Shown here in pieces: positions 35,376 to 47,640 of a stretch of 64,000 nucleotides of DNA. Location: positions 87,104,825 through 87,168,824 of the forward strand of contig CM075764.1 in the NCBI GenBank assembly GCA_037974665.1, written 5' to 3'. The first letter of the stretch is position 1, and every line of letters starts with the position of its first letter. This stretch comes from Ehretia macrophylla (lineage: Eukaryota > Streptophyta > Magnoliopsida > Boraginales > Ehretiaceae). The position numbers were made by a program, and so were the translations under genes. The notes beneath the pieces are model-generated. The model was not told the DNA's origin. It did no database searches and saw only the letters and a list, made by a program, of their open reading frames with translations.

Positions 35376-36693
35376 TGCAAGGAGCAATAATCTAACATCA
35401 GATTAACATTCTAACGATTCAATAATCATTTATACGCATAAACACAAAATATGAGTTTTGAGATCTAGAATTTTTCTCTCACCTTTGATGTGTTTTGATG
35501 CAAGAAATGTGTAGAATGGATGCCAAACAAGTAAAATCAAGCTTTGAATCACTCAATTCGGCTTTGAAATGCAAAATCTATGAGAAAAATGCTTTGAAAA
35601 TGCCTTCATCTTTCTCCTCCAAGGAGCCACGGTTTTGTGTGTGTTTTTGGTGGTGTTTTGCTTTGTTTTCAATGTGTGTTGATCATATATTAAGCAAATG
35701 TCAAATAAATAAAAGAAAGTCAAAGTGGAAACTTAGTATTTTTAGTGTTTTCTTGTCTTTAAATGCATTTTCTTGATCACCAATGCTTAAAACAATTATG
35801 CAACACCCAAGTTATCTCAAGTGGGTTATTTTTAGGTGACAAGAAGTTTTACAATCAAACAATTTCACCCGAGTCGGCTTAAAACTCGATTTTTGCAAAA
35901 GGCAGTGTAAAAACCCTAATAAATTCCTAAGCCAATTTTAAAACCTTTTTAATCAAACACAGGTCTATTAAAGTCCGTGGTCTAGGTCTAGAAGGGTTAA
36001 AAAGACCAATTTCAAAATTTTAGCAGACGTGTTTCGAAAATACTATTCACTGAAAATCGATGATAAAATTTCTGATCCCGTTTTTTATGAAAATTTCATG
36101 AATGCACATTTAGCACGTATTAGGGGTATTGACATCAAAATTATAACATTCTAGGTCATATAGCACATAAACAGGTCAAATGCATGCAAAACGAGATAAA
36201 ACACGTAAATCGAGTTAAAGCAGAAAAGTGCGGTTTCACACCCTATGTGGTTGCAAGCTATATTGGTGTGTTGTGATGAATTTTTGACCTAGTTGGCCTA
36301 TGTGCTTGCTCGTGGAGTTTTAGCTTATTGTTGTAACAAGTTATTTTTGTAAATTTATCAAGTATTATGTTGTAATATTATTTTGGTAGATTAGATTCCT
36401 AGTTAAGACTGAACATTATTCTCTCAAGACCTAGGTTGGAAATGTTGAACAGATGGATTCAGGTCTTCTGAATTTGTAAAAGATGTTATAATCCTATATG
36501 GCTGATGTTTTTGGAAAAAAAAATAATGTTGGAGGTCTTTCGGTAACTTCTCGTGGTATTTTAATGGATGTACAGGTTATTAAATTATTATTCTCAGGTT
36601 TTAAACCTATTAAGTTGTTAATCTCAGGAATAAGAGTTATGAACATCACGTTTCGGCCTTAGCCAAGCGAAGGATCGCGGTCGGGGCGTGACA

Positions 36694-38778
36694 ATACCTC
36701 TCGTTTATAGTCGAGAAAAGGTGGAATCACGACGAAGATGCTACGACCTAGACAAGCCTCATTCACACATGCAAAGGCTCTAGATCGAAATACACAAACA
36801 TCCAAATGTTATTTCTACAAACTAAGTAAATGTGCTACCTACTTAGTAGTAGATTAGAGCTTGCATATAGATATAAAGTAAAAAGAATAACAATTATTTT
36901 TTTTCGTGCTTTGGCCGAGAGCATCAAGGAAGAAGATATAGTTCTTATCTCGTAGATAGCCTGGACTAGCCTCCTTCACAAGTGTAAAGGTCATAGATCG
37001 AAACACACAAGCATCCAATAGCAAACACCATCAACCAAGTAAATGTGCTAGCTTCTTGGTGAAAGATCTAAACTAGTATAAAGTTAGAAAAGCGAAAGAA
37101 AAATTTCTCCTATTAATCTCTACCATGGCCGAAATTACCAAGGGAGAAGATGAAGACTTTTTCTAGTGTTGTTGCTTGTGTTGACCAAAAAAAAAACCTT
37201 CAAAGGAGTAGAATAGTTGGCCTTTATATAGAGTCTTGAGTTGTGTAGGATTGTGACAAGTGACATGTAATGTCTTCTCAAGACATCTTCCTTTTGCCAA
37301 GTGTCAATCATGAAAACAAATACAAGCCAACTTGTTCTTTGTCCTTCTATGCAACTTGTTGTTTGTCCTCTAGTGTTTCATCTACTAGTGTTTTGTCTTC
37401 TAGTGTTTCGTCTACCAGTGCAAGTTGTTTTTTGTCTTCTAGTGACAACTTTTCAATAATTAATTATAATCCCCATTAGAATAACTAATTGGATGACCAC
37501 AATACTTTCAGTATTTGCACTTTGGACTAATACTTTTTATTATTTACACTTTGGCCCCAATACTTTCAGTATTTGTACTTTTGTCCTAATACTTTCAGTA
37601 TTTTGCACTTTTGGCCCGCTTAACTATTAACGTCCAAAATAAACAACGTTAACTCTTTAACATGTTTCCAACTTAATATCAAGCTCGTTAATTGCCTTAT
37701 TCTTGATGCTCTTTTTGTGTGTGACTTTCTAAATTCATAACCGTATAGCGATAAGGGACCATTAAACACTTTTAATCTATTATGAGAATGTCTCCGTCAT
37801 TCTCCAGAATACCCTCACGTTCAAGAATTACGTCTAGCAATATACGCGGATCATGACAATTTATACGGTAATGAAGTCCAATTCTTATGAATCTATTTAT
37901 AGTCGTAAATTAGCGTACAGTCCGATCTTTACATTAAATATGTCACAATCGTTGTGGAGACCATGATACGATTAAGTCCACTAAATGATTCTATGCATAG
38001 ATCTATTCGGTGGAATGAGAGATGACACCTATGGAACCTTTTCTATCATTCCATCTGTTATGTGCCCCGGCTGAGGACTTCCTTATTGAACAACCGAAAT
38101 AAGATCACATAGGACATCGCCTCATGTCGGAGATTAACGGATCCTATCTTGACAATTATCTGTCAGTTCATACCATAAAACTAAAACGCAAAAGGTCATA
38201 ACCCATCTTTTGGAAGACGGGTATTGTCCAGACGCAATATTTAGCCCCTGATATTACTGGCAGCTGTAATTTCTCAAGTTAAAGGATTAATTTGCACAAT
38301 TCGCAACAAATAACAAACTATTAATCCAAAGTCATGTAGTTTGTTATTCTGGTCACATTCAGTGATTCGTTCAACTAACAATCACCCATATGTAAATCAG
38401 TCGTAGCCCTATGTTGTTATGGCACAAGACTTACCATCCTTTATCATTAATATCTCTATGTTAATCAAAGGTAACTTATATATGATAGGCTGTACTTGTT
38501 TATTCTTGTCCCGGTCGAATAATCTGAGGGCTATGAATCATTTTGAATATTTATCATATCGAAGAAATATGCCAATGTATCCTAATCACTCTTAGAGTAT
38601 ATTTGTTCTCCAAAAAACATTAAGGACACATTCATATAATGGGAATAACGGAGAATATGAATGTCACAAACAAGTCAATATGTAACATATAGACATAAAT
38701 GCCATTAGGTACAAGTTAATGCCAATATATTCCAGAATAGGTCATCTAACTATATAACATTGGGATATATCTCCAACA
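36694..38778 (-). repeat. CO1 3' LTR, right part
   Basis: Continues the CO1 LTR interrupted at 21,337. It ends GATATATCTCCAACA followed by GTCTCCCACTTGTACT, the reverse complement of the copia polypurine tract (CAAGTGGGAGAC, 38,779-38,790). Four units of the hairpin minisatellite lie at 37,496-37,618. Confidence 0.9.
37496..37618. repeat. Hairpin minisatellite in CO1 LTR, about four units
   Basis: Imperfect units of about 30 bp with core AATACTTTCAGTATT and tail TTTGCACTTTTGGCC. The partner LTR has about seven units at 44,372-44,583; this difference accounts for much of the length difference between the two LTRs. Confidence 0.8.
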
Positions 38779-41700
38779 GTCTCCCACTTGTACTAATGCT
38801 ATGATATATATAGTATTAGCGCAACACAGAATGATATCATATATCAATCTTCACAAGATGTGGACCTAACTATGACAAATTCATGGCTAAGGTAAGTGGG
38901 TCAACTACATCAGATGTGACCGTTTTTCCGTAGTGACACATCACAATATTGTTACAGGCTATAGATACAATATATGAAAATGGAAACACCTTTCCAAATG
39001 TTTAGACATATTGTGAGACCCTAGTTCCTTTAGCTTGTGCAATAGCTCCATTATAGTCTTAACGCAAAAGTATCACAACTAAATGATAAGAGCTATTACC
39101 AACTTGTATGATTACCTTGATCCCAACAAATTCTTTTGTAATATTACAAAAGATAAAATATACATAATGTGACACACAGTTCATTCAGAACCTTTCTAAC
39201 AAACTGTGGTCCATTAATCATGAACATGAACCTCGAAATAGACATTCTATTATTGGTTTCAGATCAAAAATCCAAACTAATAAATCCGTCACCACAGATT
39301 TTACCTTCTCCATAGAATATATTTTAAGTGCTTCAGAAGTACTTTAAATATATGCAAATATTATCCAACATTCTCAATTAGGATAGGATTGTCATTCACT
39401 CATAACACTTTACAGTTTGCACAATGTCAAACGTTGTACATAGCAACTTATGAAATCATCTATTACTCAAGCATATGATGATTTCATGCCAAGCTTGCTA
39501 TGCTGCTAGAGTTTCTCAAAAATCATTCGTCAGAGATGGATTCATTGTCTCAAGGACAATAATTCATTTCTTTGATTTCTTTTCGAAAAACCATCTTGAA
39601 CACCTTCAAGATCACTCTAGGTACAATCTTTGGAATATGTTAAGTAATCTCCTCGTACTATCACCATAGCTACGAATTCCCGAGATACTAATAACGTCTT
39701 CCAAGTATGGAGAACATTTAATATGACTAGACTTTAACTGACATCACATCACTTATATCATCAACTATGATAGACAAGTCATCAACATACATATTAGGAA
39801 TAGTGGTTGCGCTCCCACTAACTCTGATACAAACACAAGATTCATCCAAGTAATGATTATCTCAAAGACACAAACCACTTTTGTGCATCCAATAGAAGAT
39901 ATCCACATATCCTTCAAACGATGAGATACACTACTAGATTTGCAAAATTCTTGTATGATGAGTTTTCGGACTGAATTGAATAGATTCAATATTTAGGTTT
40001 AGGTGATTTTATGGATTAGATGACACTTTCTCAATTTCTATTTAGTTCGAATGCATCAACCTTCTTGAACAAAAACGTTTTCTTCAAGAATGATCACAAT
40101 CTAACAGATCAACACAACTTGATCACTCAATAGAAATTATATCCTATAGGACAAAGACATAGCATGAAATTACCTTTCAACCCCAAACTTCCACATGTCC
40201 TTTAAAATACTTTTCAATAAATGTAGGACAATCCAAATATTACCTCCTTTAATATTTGGTTGCTATCCAACTTTTATCACATATAAAGTTATAACAATGG
40301 TAGGAATCAAGATCTATTCAATAGAAGGAAATAAGGAAAGTACAACCCACAAGTAAATAGTATGATTAGTCCAACTAATCAACTTTTGTACAAAACATAA
40401 TTTCTTCACTAAGAAATTCCTGTTTAACTATGGTGTATCGGGTGTTGTTAATTACGATACTATACCAAAAAATGGAGATACTTATCCAAATAGTACTCAA
40501 GTATTTTAGAATTATGATCACATCATAATGCAATAATACATTTTCTTATATGGTTTCTTTACTCTAGTTTAATGCTCTTTGAATCATTCAAAAACTTTAG
40601 ACATGTTCTTCAACAAGAACACATAACCTTACTATGACAATCATTCGTGAGGTTACATAAAGGAGAAAACACAGTTGAAGCTTGTTCATAGAAAAAGCTT
40701 GTACATGACAATGTACTAATCCAAACAATTTAGTATTTCTAACCCTTTATCAAACAAAGGGTGACTTGGTTACCTTCCCAAAATAAGATGTATAAGTCGA
40801 TCCGAAAACCAACTTACTCAACATCTTAATATTAGAACTAACTAAGTCATAAAGAAACTACAATTGTCTTGGATTACAAACTTTATCTCAAAATATATTT
40901 GGTATGTGGTTAATCAGTTAACAAAATGTTTGTCTTTAGCTAATGCAACAACAATTGTTCCATTTGCTAACACCGAAACCACTTCACGCTTCCAAAGCAT
41001 ACTTTGATTCAAATTCTTTCAAATGCACATACACTTATGTTACAAAAGAATCAAAACCATAAAGTAATAACAACCATTAACAAAGGAGATTTAACATTCA
41101 TTATAGCTTCATAACCTTGACATTCAAGCTATAAAGATATATTGAATAAATCCTCCTCTTAATGTCTGATTTATCAGTTATGTAAACACTTTTACATATG
41201 TCTTTCCAATTCTTAATTATCCTTTAGATTATGCTCCCATTGGCTTAATAGAAATCATATGATTCATGTGTTTCTTCTTTGCATTACGCATAATCAAAGA
41301 TGAAACATGACCATGAATTGACTTCTTATATTATTCCAATAAAATATACTTACTATACAACTCTTTGTATGTTCAGAATCATATTCATTTTATATATTGT
41401 ATACTATTATACAAACAACAAAAGAATATAACTAGTATATTGAAGTTGTTTTATTTATCAACCATAAGTATCACACCCTTTCCTTTTGATGCATTATCAA
41501 AAAGGAAACTTAAGAGCATTCTAATATAATCATATGATTAAATTTCTAAGAACTATTTTTAGAAAACATTTAATCAATAAAGTTTGGTCCTATTCATGTG
41601 ATATAAGTCTAGAATATTAAGATAAAAATGGGATCATACATGTAGCCATAAACATGCAGAAAAATAAGATTACTAGTTGACTTTAACTCGTTTAATCATT

Positions 41701-41829
41701 TAACTTGGTCTTTAAGTAAATGATAGCTCCCACTAATTTTATCGAATCTCATACTCCCAAAATGAGAAACACAAATTTTGTTAGAATCCGGTAGTAGGTA
41801 ACCAAATTCTCTTAATCACATATATCTTT

Positions 41830-42044
41830 CAAACCTTTGTGGCTATATTAAAGTATAGGTGCCAAGAGAACAATGCTTTGTCGTCTATTTCACAAAATAG
41901 GTTATGGTCATTACCAGACCCTAAATCACTTTGGTCTCAAACCTTTGTGGCTATGTTGATTAAGTGATTCAGTTAGATCCGACCCGTCATCACATAGTTA
42001 TCCGACAAATTGAATCAATAACCTCAAGCCTTTGTAGCTATGTT
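41830..42044. repeat. Threefold CAAACCTTTGTGGCTATGTT motif
   Basis: Near-identical copies at 41,830-41,849, 41,938-41,957 and about 42,024-42,044, spaced about 108 and 87 bp, within the CO1 internal region. Probably a decayed tandem repeat in the leader/gag-proximal part. Confidence 0.7.
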
Positions 42045-42954
42045 GACCATTAGATCTTGGAAGATAACCACATCACTATGTTCTACTAGTGACTTAATTA
42101 AACTTATTATGAATCATGTCCCTCTACCTTTGGGTAAGACCGGATATGATCGCTTTGGGTTCATTAAGTCCTAGGATGGCTAAGGACTACAGATCTAATA
42201 TTGGTTTGCACGTAGGGAAGTTTTGAATTTCTTAAGGTCTCACTTTGCACATTAGTTTATTTATAAGCGAATATCACATATAAACAAACAAATAAACATA
42301 TATGCATGAATCATACATTAAGGTATCATCATGCACACAATGCTACTTATAGGCTGTTATCTCATAAAGCAAATAACATAGCATGTATGCATGCAACACA
42401 AACGAATGGTGGATCATGGACTTAGACCAAGAAGAAGGAAATAAGACTATCCTAAAGCACATCTAATGCCTTCAAGATCTTCTTTTTCCTTGGAATCTCC
42501 AAAGCCCCTCCAACTCCTTGGATGCCTTCATTGGTCATCTTGCACTTCGTCTTGAAAGATTACATATAGTCCTCAATACATAATTCTCTCAATTACAAGA
42601 AAGTAAAATGAGACTTATGTTTCAATTACAAACTATTCAAATACCAAGTTCGTGATCTTAGTTCACCATTAAACCAACCATTCATACTCATAAAGCCAAG
42701 ATCATCCCTATCCAATATACAATCTAAGCTAAACGAGTAAGCTAGCACATATATCTTGTGCATCACATACAAAAGACAACACAACCATATAATCTTTAAT
42801 ATCCATTAGCAACACCTTGCCAATCAGTATGTAAACCAATAGATTCCGTGATTATAATACTTTATATCACTTATGCAGGTCAAGATTGATCATTATGGCA
42901 ACTACAAGCAAAATAGCAACAACTTTTCAACCTTTACAATCCCAAGAAGATTCT

Positions 42955-43200
42955 CGGCCATGGCAAGTGAAAAACTACTCTACATTCGTGTTCCATGTTC
43001 CATCATATATGACGTACATTACACATGGAGCAGCACATTCCTCAAAAACCAACCTCAAGACCAAAAAGAAATGGCAAAGGCTAGGAGAAAAGGCTCTACT
43101 CACATGTTCCATGTTTTATCATATACGACGTATAATACACATGAAGTGGCACATTTTTCAACCATCCAAAAGCCTAGTGTCTCTTGGCCATGCCAATAGA
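42955..43200. repeat. About 116-bp tandem repeat in CO1 leader
   Basis: The same repeat as at 4,216-4,460, with units at about 42,955, 43,070 and 43,184. It lies within about 420 bp of the 5' LTR, in the leader. Confidence 0.7.
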
Positions 43201-44371
43201 AAAATATTCTACTTGCTCGTTTCTCAAACCATCATAGACAATCATAGATCTTCACATGCATATGCTTAGAATCATGAGATAAGGTCATTTTACATACTTT
43301 AAAGATTAGATCTATGGCTATACATGTGATTTCAAGGACTTTACAAACCGTGGCGCTAATACCACTTGAAGGGGATCGGTTCCCGGAAACGTATGATTCA
43401 CAACATAAAGGAGTTAAAGCAGAAGCGTTGAGCATTTAAAAATTTTCAACATTAACTTTTGTAATCAAATGCATTTTCAGAGTAAAGTTCATGGTAATGA
43501 ACATGCAACATATAATATATCAAATATACTATAAAGTAAACGAGAGATAAAATGACATACCTCCCGTTTATAGCCGAGAAAATGTGGAATCACGACGGAG
43601 ATGCTACGGCTTGGACAAGCCTCTTTCACACATGTAAAGGCTCTAGATCGAAATACACAAACATCCAAATGTTATTTCTACAAACTAAGTGAATGTGTTA
43701 TCTACTTAGTAGTATATTAGAGCTTGCATATAGATATAAAGCAACAAAAATAACACTTATTCTTTTTCGTGCTTGGGCCGAGAGCATCAAGGAAAAAGAT
43801 ATAGTTCTCATCTCGTAAATAGTGTGGACTAGCCTTAGGTCATAGATCAAAACACACGAGCATCCAATGGCAAGCACCACCAACCAAGTAAATGTGCTAG
43901 CTTCTTGGTGAAAGATCTAAACTTGTATAAAGTTAGAAAAGCAAAATAAATTTTTTTCCTATTAATCTCTACCATGGCCGAAATTACCAAGGGAGAAGAT
44001 GAAGACTTTTTCTTGTGTTGTTGCTTGTGTTGGCCGAAAAAAAAAACCTTCAAAGGAGTAAAATAATTGGCCTTTATATAGAGTCTTGAGTTATGTAGGA
44101 TTGTGACAAGTGGCATGTAATGTCTTCTCAAGACATCTTCCTTTTGCCAAGTGTCAATCATGCACACAAATACAAGCCAACTTGTTCTTTGTCCTTTTGT
44201 GCAACTTGTTGTTTGTTCTCTAGTGTTTCGTTCACTAGTGTTTTGTCTTCTATTGTTTCGTCTAGTAGTGCAAGTTGTCTTTTGTTTTTTAGTACAAGTT
44301 GTCTTTTGTCTTCTAGTGACAACTTTTCAATAATTAATTGTAATCCCCATTAGAATAATTAATTTGAAATA

Positions 44372-44583
44372 GACCCCAATAGTTTCAATATTTGTACTTT
44401 GGCCCCAATACTTTTTAATATTTATACTTTGGCCCCAATATTTTTTAGTATTTATACTTTGGCCTCAATGCTTTCAGTATTTGTACTTTTGGCCCTAATA
44501 CTTTCAGTATTTGCACTTTTGGCCTCAATACTTTCAGTATTTGCACTTTTGGTCTAATATTTTTAGTATTTATACTTTTGGCC
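44372..44583. repeat. Hairpin minisatellite in CO1 LTR, about seven units
   Basis: The largest version of the AATACTTTCAGTATT / TTTGCACTTTTGGCC array; units drift from AATATTTTTAGTATT to the canonical core, and pairing within the core is usually kept. Confidence 0.85.
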
Positions 44584-45235
44584 CGCTTAACTATTAACGT
44601 CCAAAATAAACAACATTAACTTTTTAACGTGTTTCCAACTTAATATCAAGCTCGTTAATTGCGTTATTCTTGATGTTCTTTTTGTGTGTGACTTTCTAGA
44701 TTCATAACCGTATAGCGATAAGGGACCATTAAACGCTTTTAATCTATTCCGAGAATGTCTCTGTCATTCTCCGAATACCCTCATGTTCAAAAGCTACGTC
44801 TAGCAACAAACGCGCATCATGACAATTTATACGGTAATGAAGTCCAACTCTTATGAATATATTTATAGTCGCGAATTAACGTGCAATCCGATCCTTCCAT
44901 TAAATATGTCCCGATCGTTGTGGGGACCATTATACGATTAAGTCCACTAAACAATTCTATATGTAGATCTATTTAGTGGAATGAGATATGACACCTATAG
45001 AACCTTTTTCATCATTCCATTTGTTATGTGTCCCGGCCGAGAACTTCCTCATTCAACAACCGAAATAAGATCGCATAGGACATTGTCTCATGTCGGAGGT
45101 TAACAGATCATATCTTGACAATTACCAATCGGTTTATACCACAAAACCAAAATGCGAAAGGGCGTAACCCATCTTTTGAAAGACTGGTATTGTCCAAATG
45201 CAATATTTAGCCCCTGATAACACCGGCAGCCGTAA

Positions 45236-47640
45236 TGTGAAACCCCACTTTTCATCTTAACCTCGATTTGCGTGTTTTGTCTCGTTTTACGTGTTTTGAC
45301 ATGTTTATGTGTTATATGAGTTAAAATGTGTTAAAAATGTGATTTATATTCCTAATACATGCTATATGTGCATTCATGAAATTTTCATAAAAAACGGAAT
45401 CAGAAATTTTATCGCCGGTTTTAGTTAATAGTGTTTTGAACACCTGTCTGCTAAAATTTTTACAGGAGTGTTTTAAACATTTTAAAACCTAATCCTTGGG
45501 TATTAATAGACCCATGTTTGATTAAAACAAATTTGGAATCAGTTTTGGAATTTTTAAAGGTTTTTACACTTTCTTTTATGAAAATCGAGTTTTAAGCCGA
45601 CTCGGGTAAAAATGTTTAAATGTAAAACTCTTTGTCACCTAAAATATATTGTCCAGAATTAGTTTAGGTGTCAATTTAATATTTGAGCAAGAAATAGTCA
45701 AAAATAGGATTAAAAGACTAAAAATACTAAAAAAATAACTGAGTGTCAACTTTGACTTTGCATTATTTTGTTTGACCTTAGCTTATTATGCATCAACACA
45801 CAATAGAAAGCTCACAAAACATACTCACACACACACACTTGGCTGAGAGCTCCATAGGAGAAAAGCCAAGAGTTTTCTTTAAGTTTTCAAAAGCAATTTT
45901 TCATTAAAAGTTGGAATTCCAGGCCAAACTTCATCATCCAAAGCTTGGTTCCACCTCTTGAGCATCCTTCTAGCTTCATAACACATCAAAGGTGAGAGAA
46001 AAATTCTAGATCTCAAATGTCATCTTTTATGTTTTTGCGTATAATTGAATTTTGAACTGTTAAATAGTTGAATTGATGTTATATTATTGCTCAGTGCATG
46101 CTAATGATCGTTAATATGCGTTTATATAAGATTTGAACCGTTGTAGCATGAATTTTTATTTTCGGGTATTAAAAGTTGAGTTGTTGGCTATTTGTTGAAT
46201 ATTTTTAGTTATAGTGGTTGGAATCGATTGCTGTCGATTTGTAAAAGTTTGTTAAATACGGGGTAGTACCGTTGTAATGCCGAAATTTTGATTGTGATGT
46301 TGGTGTGAAAGTCCGGAAATTTCAGCCTAGGTACATTGAGGTTTTAGGGTTGTTGGGCTTTGTTTGGATGTATTTTGGTTGGTTTCCGAGGGGGCTAATG
46401 TAGTTGAATGAATGGGTGAGTGATAGGAATTGGTTTGGAGTTGTTTGGATTAGTAAAATGTAAGTTATGATTATTAGAAGTTTAGGTTGTCTTTTTTTAA
46501 AATGTTGATATATGCCTTTAGATGATTGGGTGGTGTTTGAGTGATTGAATTGTGAGTTGTTGATTGTTAGATTAGGGTTTGGTTGTGTGTCTAATGCATG
46601 TTAAGTTGGGTGGCCTACTTTGTCATCTAACTTAGTTGTTTAGTTGTTAATTGATTAATTGATGTTATGTTGTTGAAATGTTATTAATTGATTATTGATT
46701 AGTGATTATTGATTATTGATTATTAATTATTGATGAACCGGGAGAGAGTCAACAGAAAAGGTTGTCCTCCTATGATTGAATGTTTATTATTATTGCTGAG
46801 TCTTGGTATGTGTGAGCCACCCTCGGGCAGCATCGGGTTGTCGGGTTGAAACTGGCATGACTACCATAGGCTACCCCCAGCTCGCATGATGGAGGTGTCA
46901 TGGAGGGCAGGGTTAGAGAGGTACCTCGGGTGCGTGAGTAATGGGGAGTTACAAGAAGAACGGTTGAGATCGTGATGGCATTTGGAACTACACCAACTAG
47001 AGTATCCTTTATTGAATGGTCATTATAATTTGTGTGCTTATATTGTCATTAATGTTTATTATGTGTTTACTGCTCAGAGGATGATTTCAAAGGAGTATAG
47101 TAAATATTGTTAGAGATCTATCGAATCCTCACTGGGCTTGTTTTATATAAGCTCACTCTCAATTATTGCATGCATACAGGTGTTACTGAGCCTGACTACG
47201 AGTACGTGCCTCTTGAAGAGGAAAAATGTGCCATATGTGGATGAGTCTTATGTGCAGGAGTCATTGCCATGAGATTATCTTAGTTGTTGCAACACAATGT
47301 ATTGCATAACCTATCTTAATATAAAGACATATGTAGGTTGATTTAGTCGTCTTTATTTTGATCATGACTATATTACTAAGTTGGTTATATCCTATTTTGA
47401 AATGTATGTATAGCCTATGTACTAAGTTGAAACGGAAGCGTATAACTATGAATGGATTATTGAAGGAGTGATTATTGTATAATATGGTTGGGTTTTTTAT
47501 TGTTGAATGTTTGTGGAGTTGGTTGTATGAGTTATGAAGAGGTTGGTTTAGAATCTCGATGTCCTAATTACTGTTGTTATACTGCCGAAATTCCGTTGCG
47601 TCCTAACTGATTGTAAGTGGGGTCGAGTTGGGACGTGACA
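45236..47640 (+). mobile_element. GY1 solo LTR with target duplication CGTAA
   Basis: A 2,405-bp LTR from TGTGAAACCCCACTTTTC to GTTGGGACGTGACA with exact CGTAA flanks (45,231-45,235 and 47,641-47,645), on the opposite strand from the young GY1 element. It has the leader donor-like site ACATCAAAGGTGAGAG near 45,990, the stem-loop at 46,601-46,635 (12 pairs counting G-U), ATTGATT-rich low complexity at 46,680-46,735, GC-rich blocks at 46,815-46,945, and a decayed microprotein region from 47,170. Confidence 0.93.
46601..46635 (+). other. Conserved LTR stem-loop, 12-bp stem
   Basis: TTAAGTTGGGTG pairs with CATCTAACTTAG if three G-U pairs are allowed, around loop GCCTACTTTGT. Compared with the young GY1 LTR, the 3' arm is the same while the 5' arm differs only by pairing-preserving changes. 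Confidence 0.7.

Larger units (their letters stand above)
23788..36240 (-). mobile_element. GY1 solo LTR, interrupted by the young GY1 element
   Basis: Pieces 23,788-25,495 and 35,381-36,240 form one GY1 LTR of about 2.57 kb, running on the plus strand from TGTCTCGCCCCAACTCG to GTGCGGTTTCACA. Flanks CCCCA (23,783-23,787) and CCCTA (36,241-36,245) are a target duplication with one mismatch. It carries the microprotein region (24,205-24,303), a four-unit 56-bp hairpin array (24,705-24,925) and the stem-loop at 24,960-24,986. The inserted element is of the same family but of a distinctly different sequence subtype. Confidence 0.85.
21337..36693 (+). mobile_element. GY6 solo LTR, itself interrupted
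   Basis: The LTR runs from TGTGAGACCCCGTACCGAGC to GCGGTCGGGGCGTGACA in two pieces, 21,337-23,787 and 36,246-36,693 (about 2.9 kb together). Flanks are ATACA (21,332-21,336) and ATACC (36,694-36,698), a target duplication with one mismatch, and the CO1 LTR text continues across it. It carries a leader ending GATCTAAGGTGAGG near 22,000, TCGACC-type inverted repeats at 22,468-22,586, repeated TCTTGACC/CTCCGGG modules at 23,070-23,405, and an acceptor-like CAGTTTCAGG near 23,755. A GY1 solo LTR inserted about 30 bp after that site. Confidence 0.85.
38779..43366 (-). pseudogene. CO1 copia internal region, decayed gag-pol
   Basis: The 4.6-kb internal region starts (minus strand) at a degraded initiator-Met primer site (43,351-43,364) and ends at a polypurine tract (38,779-38,790). 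Coding is badly decayed, with many breaks. The clearest surviving motif is the copia reverse-transcriptase box YVDD at 39,778-39,789, preceded by a stretch like SCVCIRVSGSATT that copia RTs carry before it. RNase H-proximal text is faintly recognisable between about 39.2 and 39.5 kb. RT near the 3' end fits the copia order. From about 40.0 to 41.8 kb I see only AT-rich decayed sequence. Confidence 0.75.
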
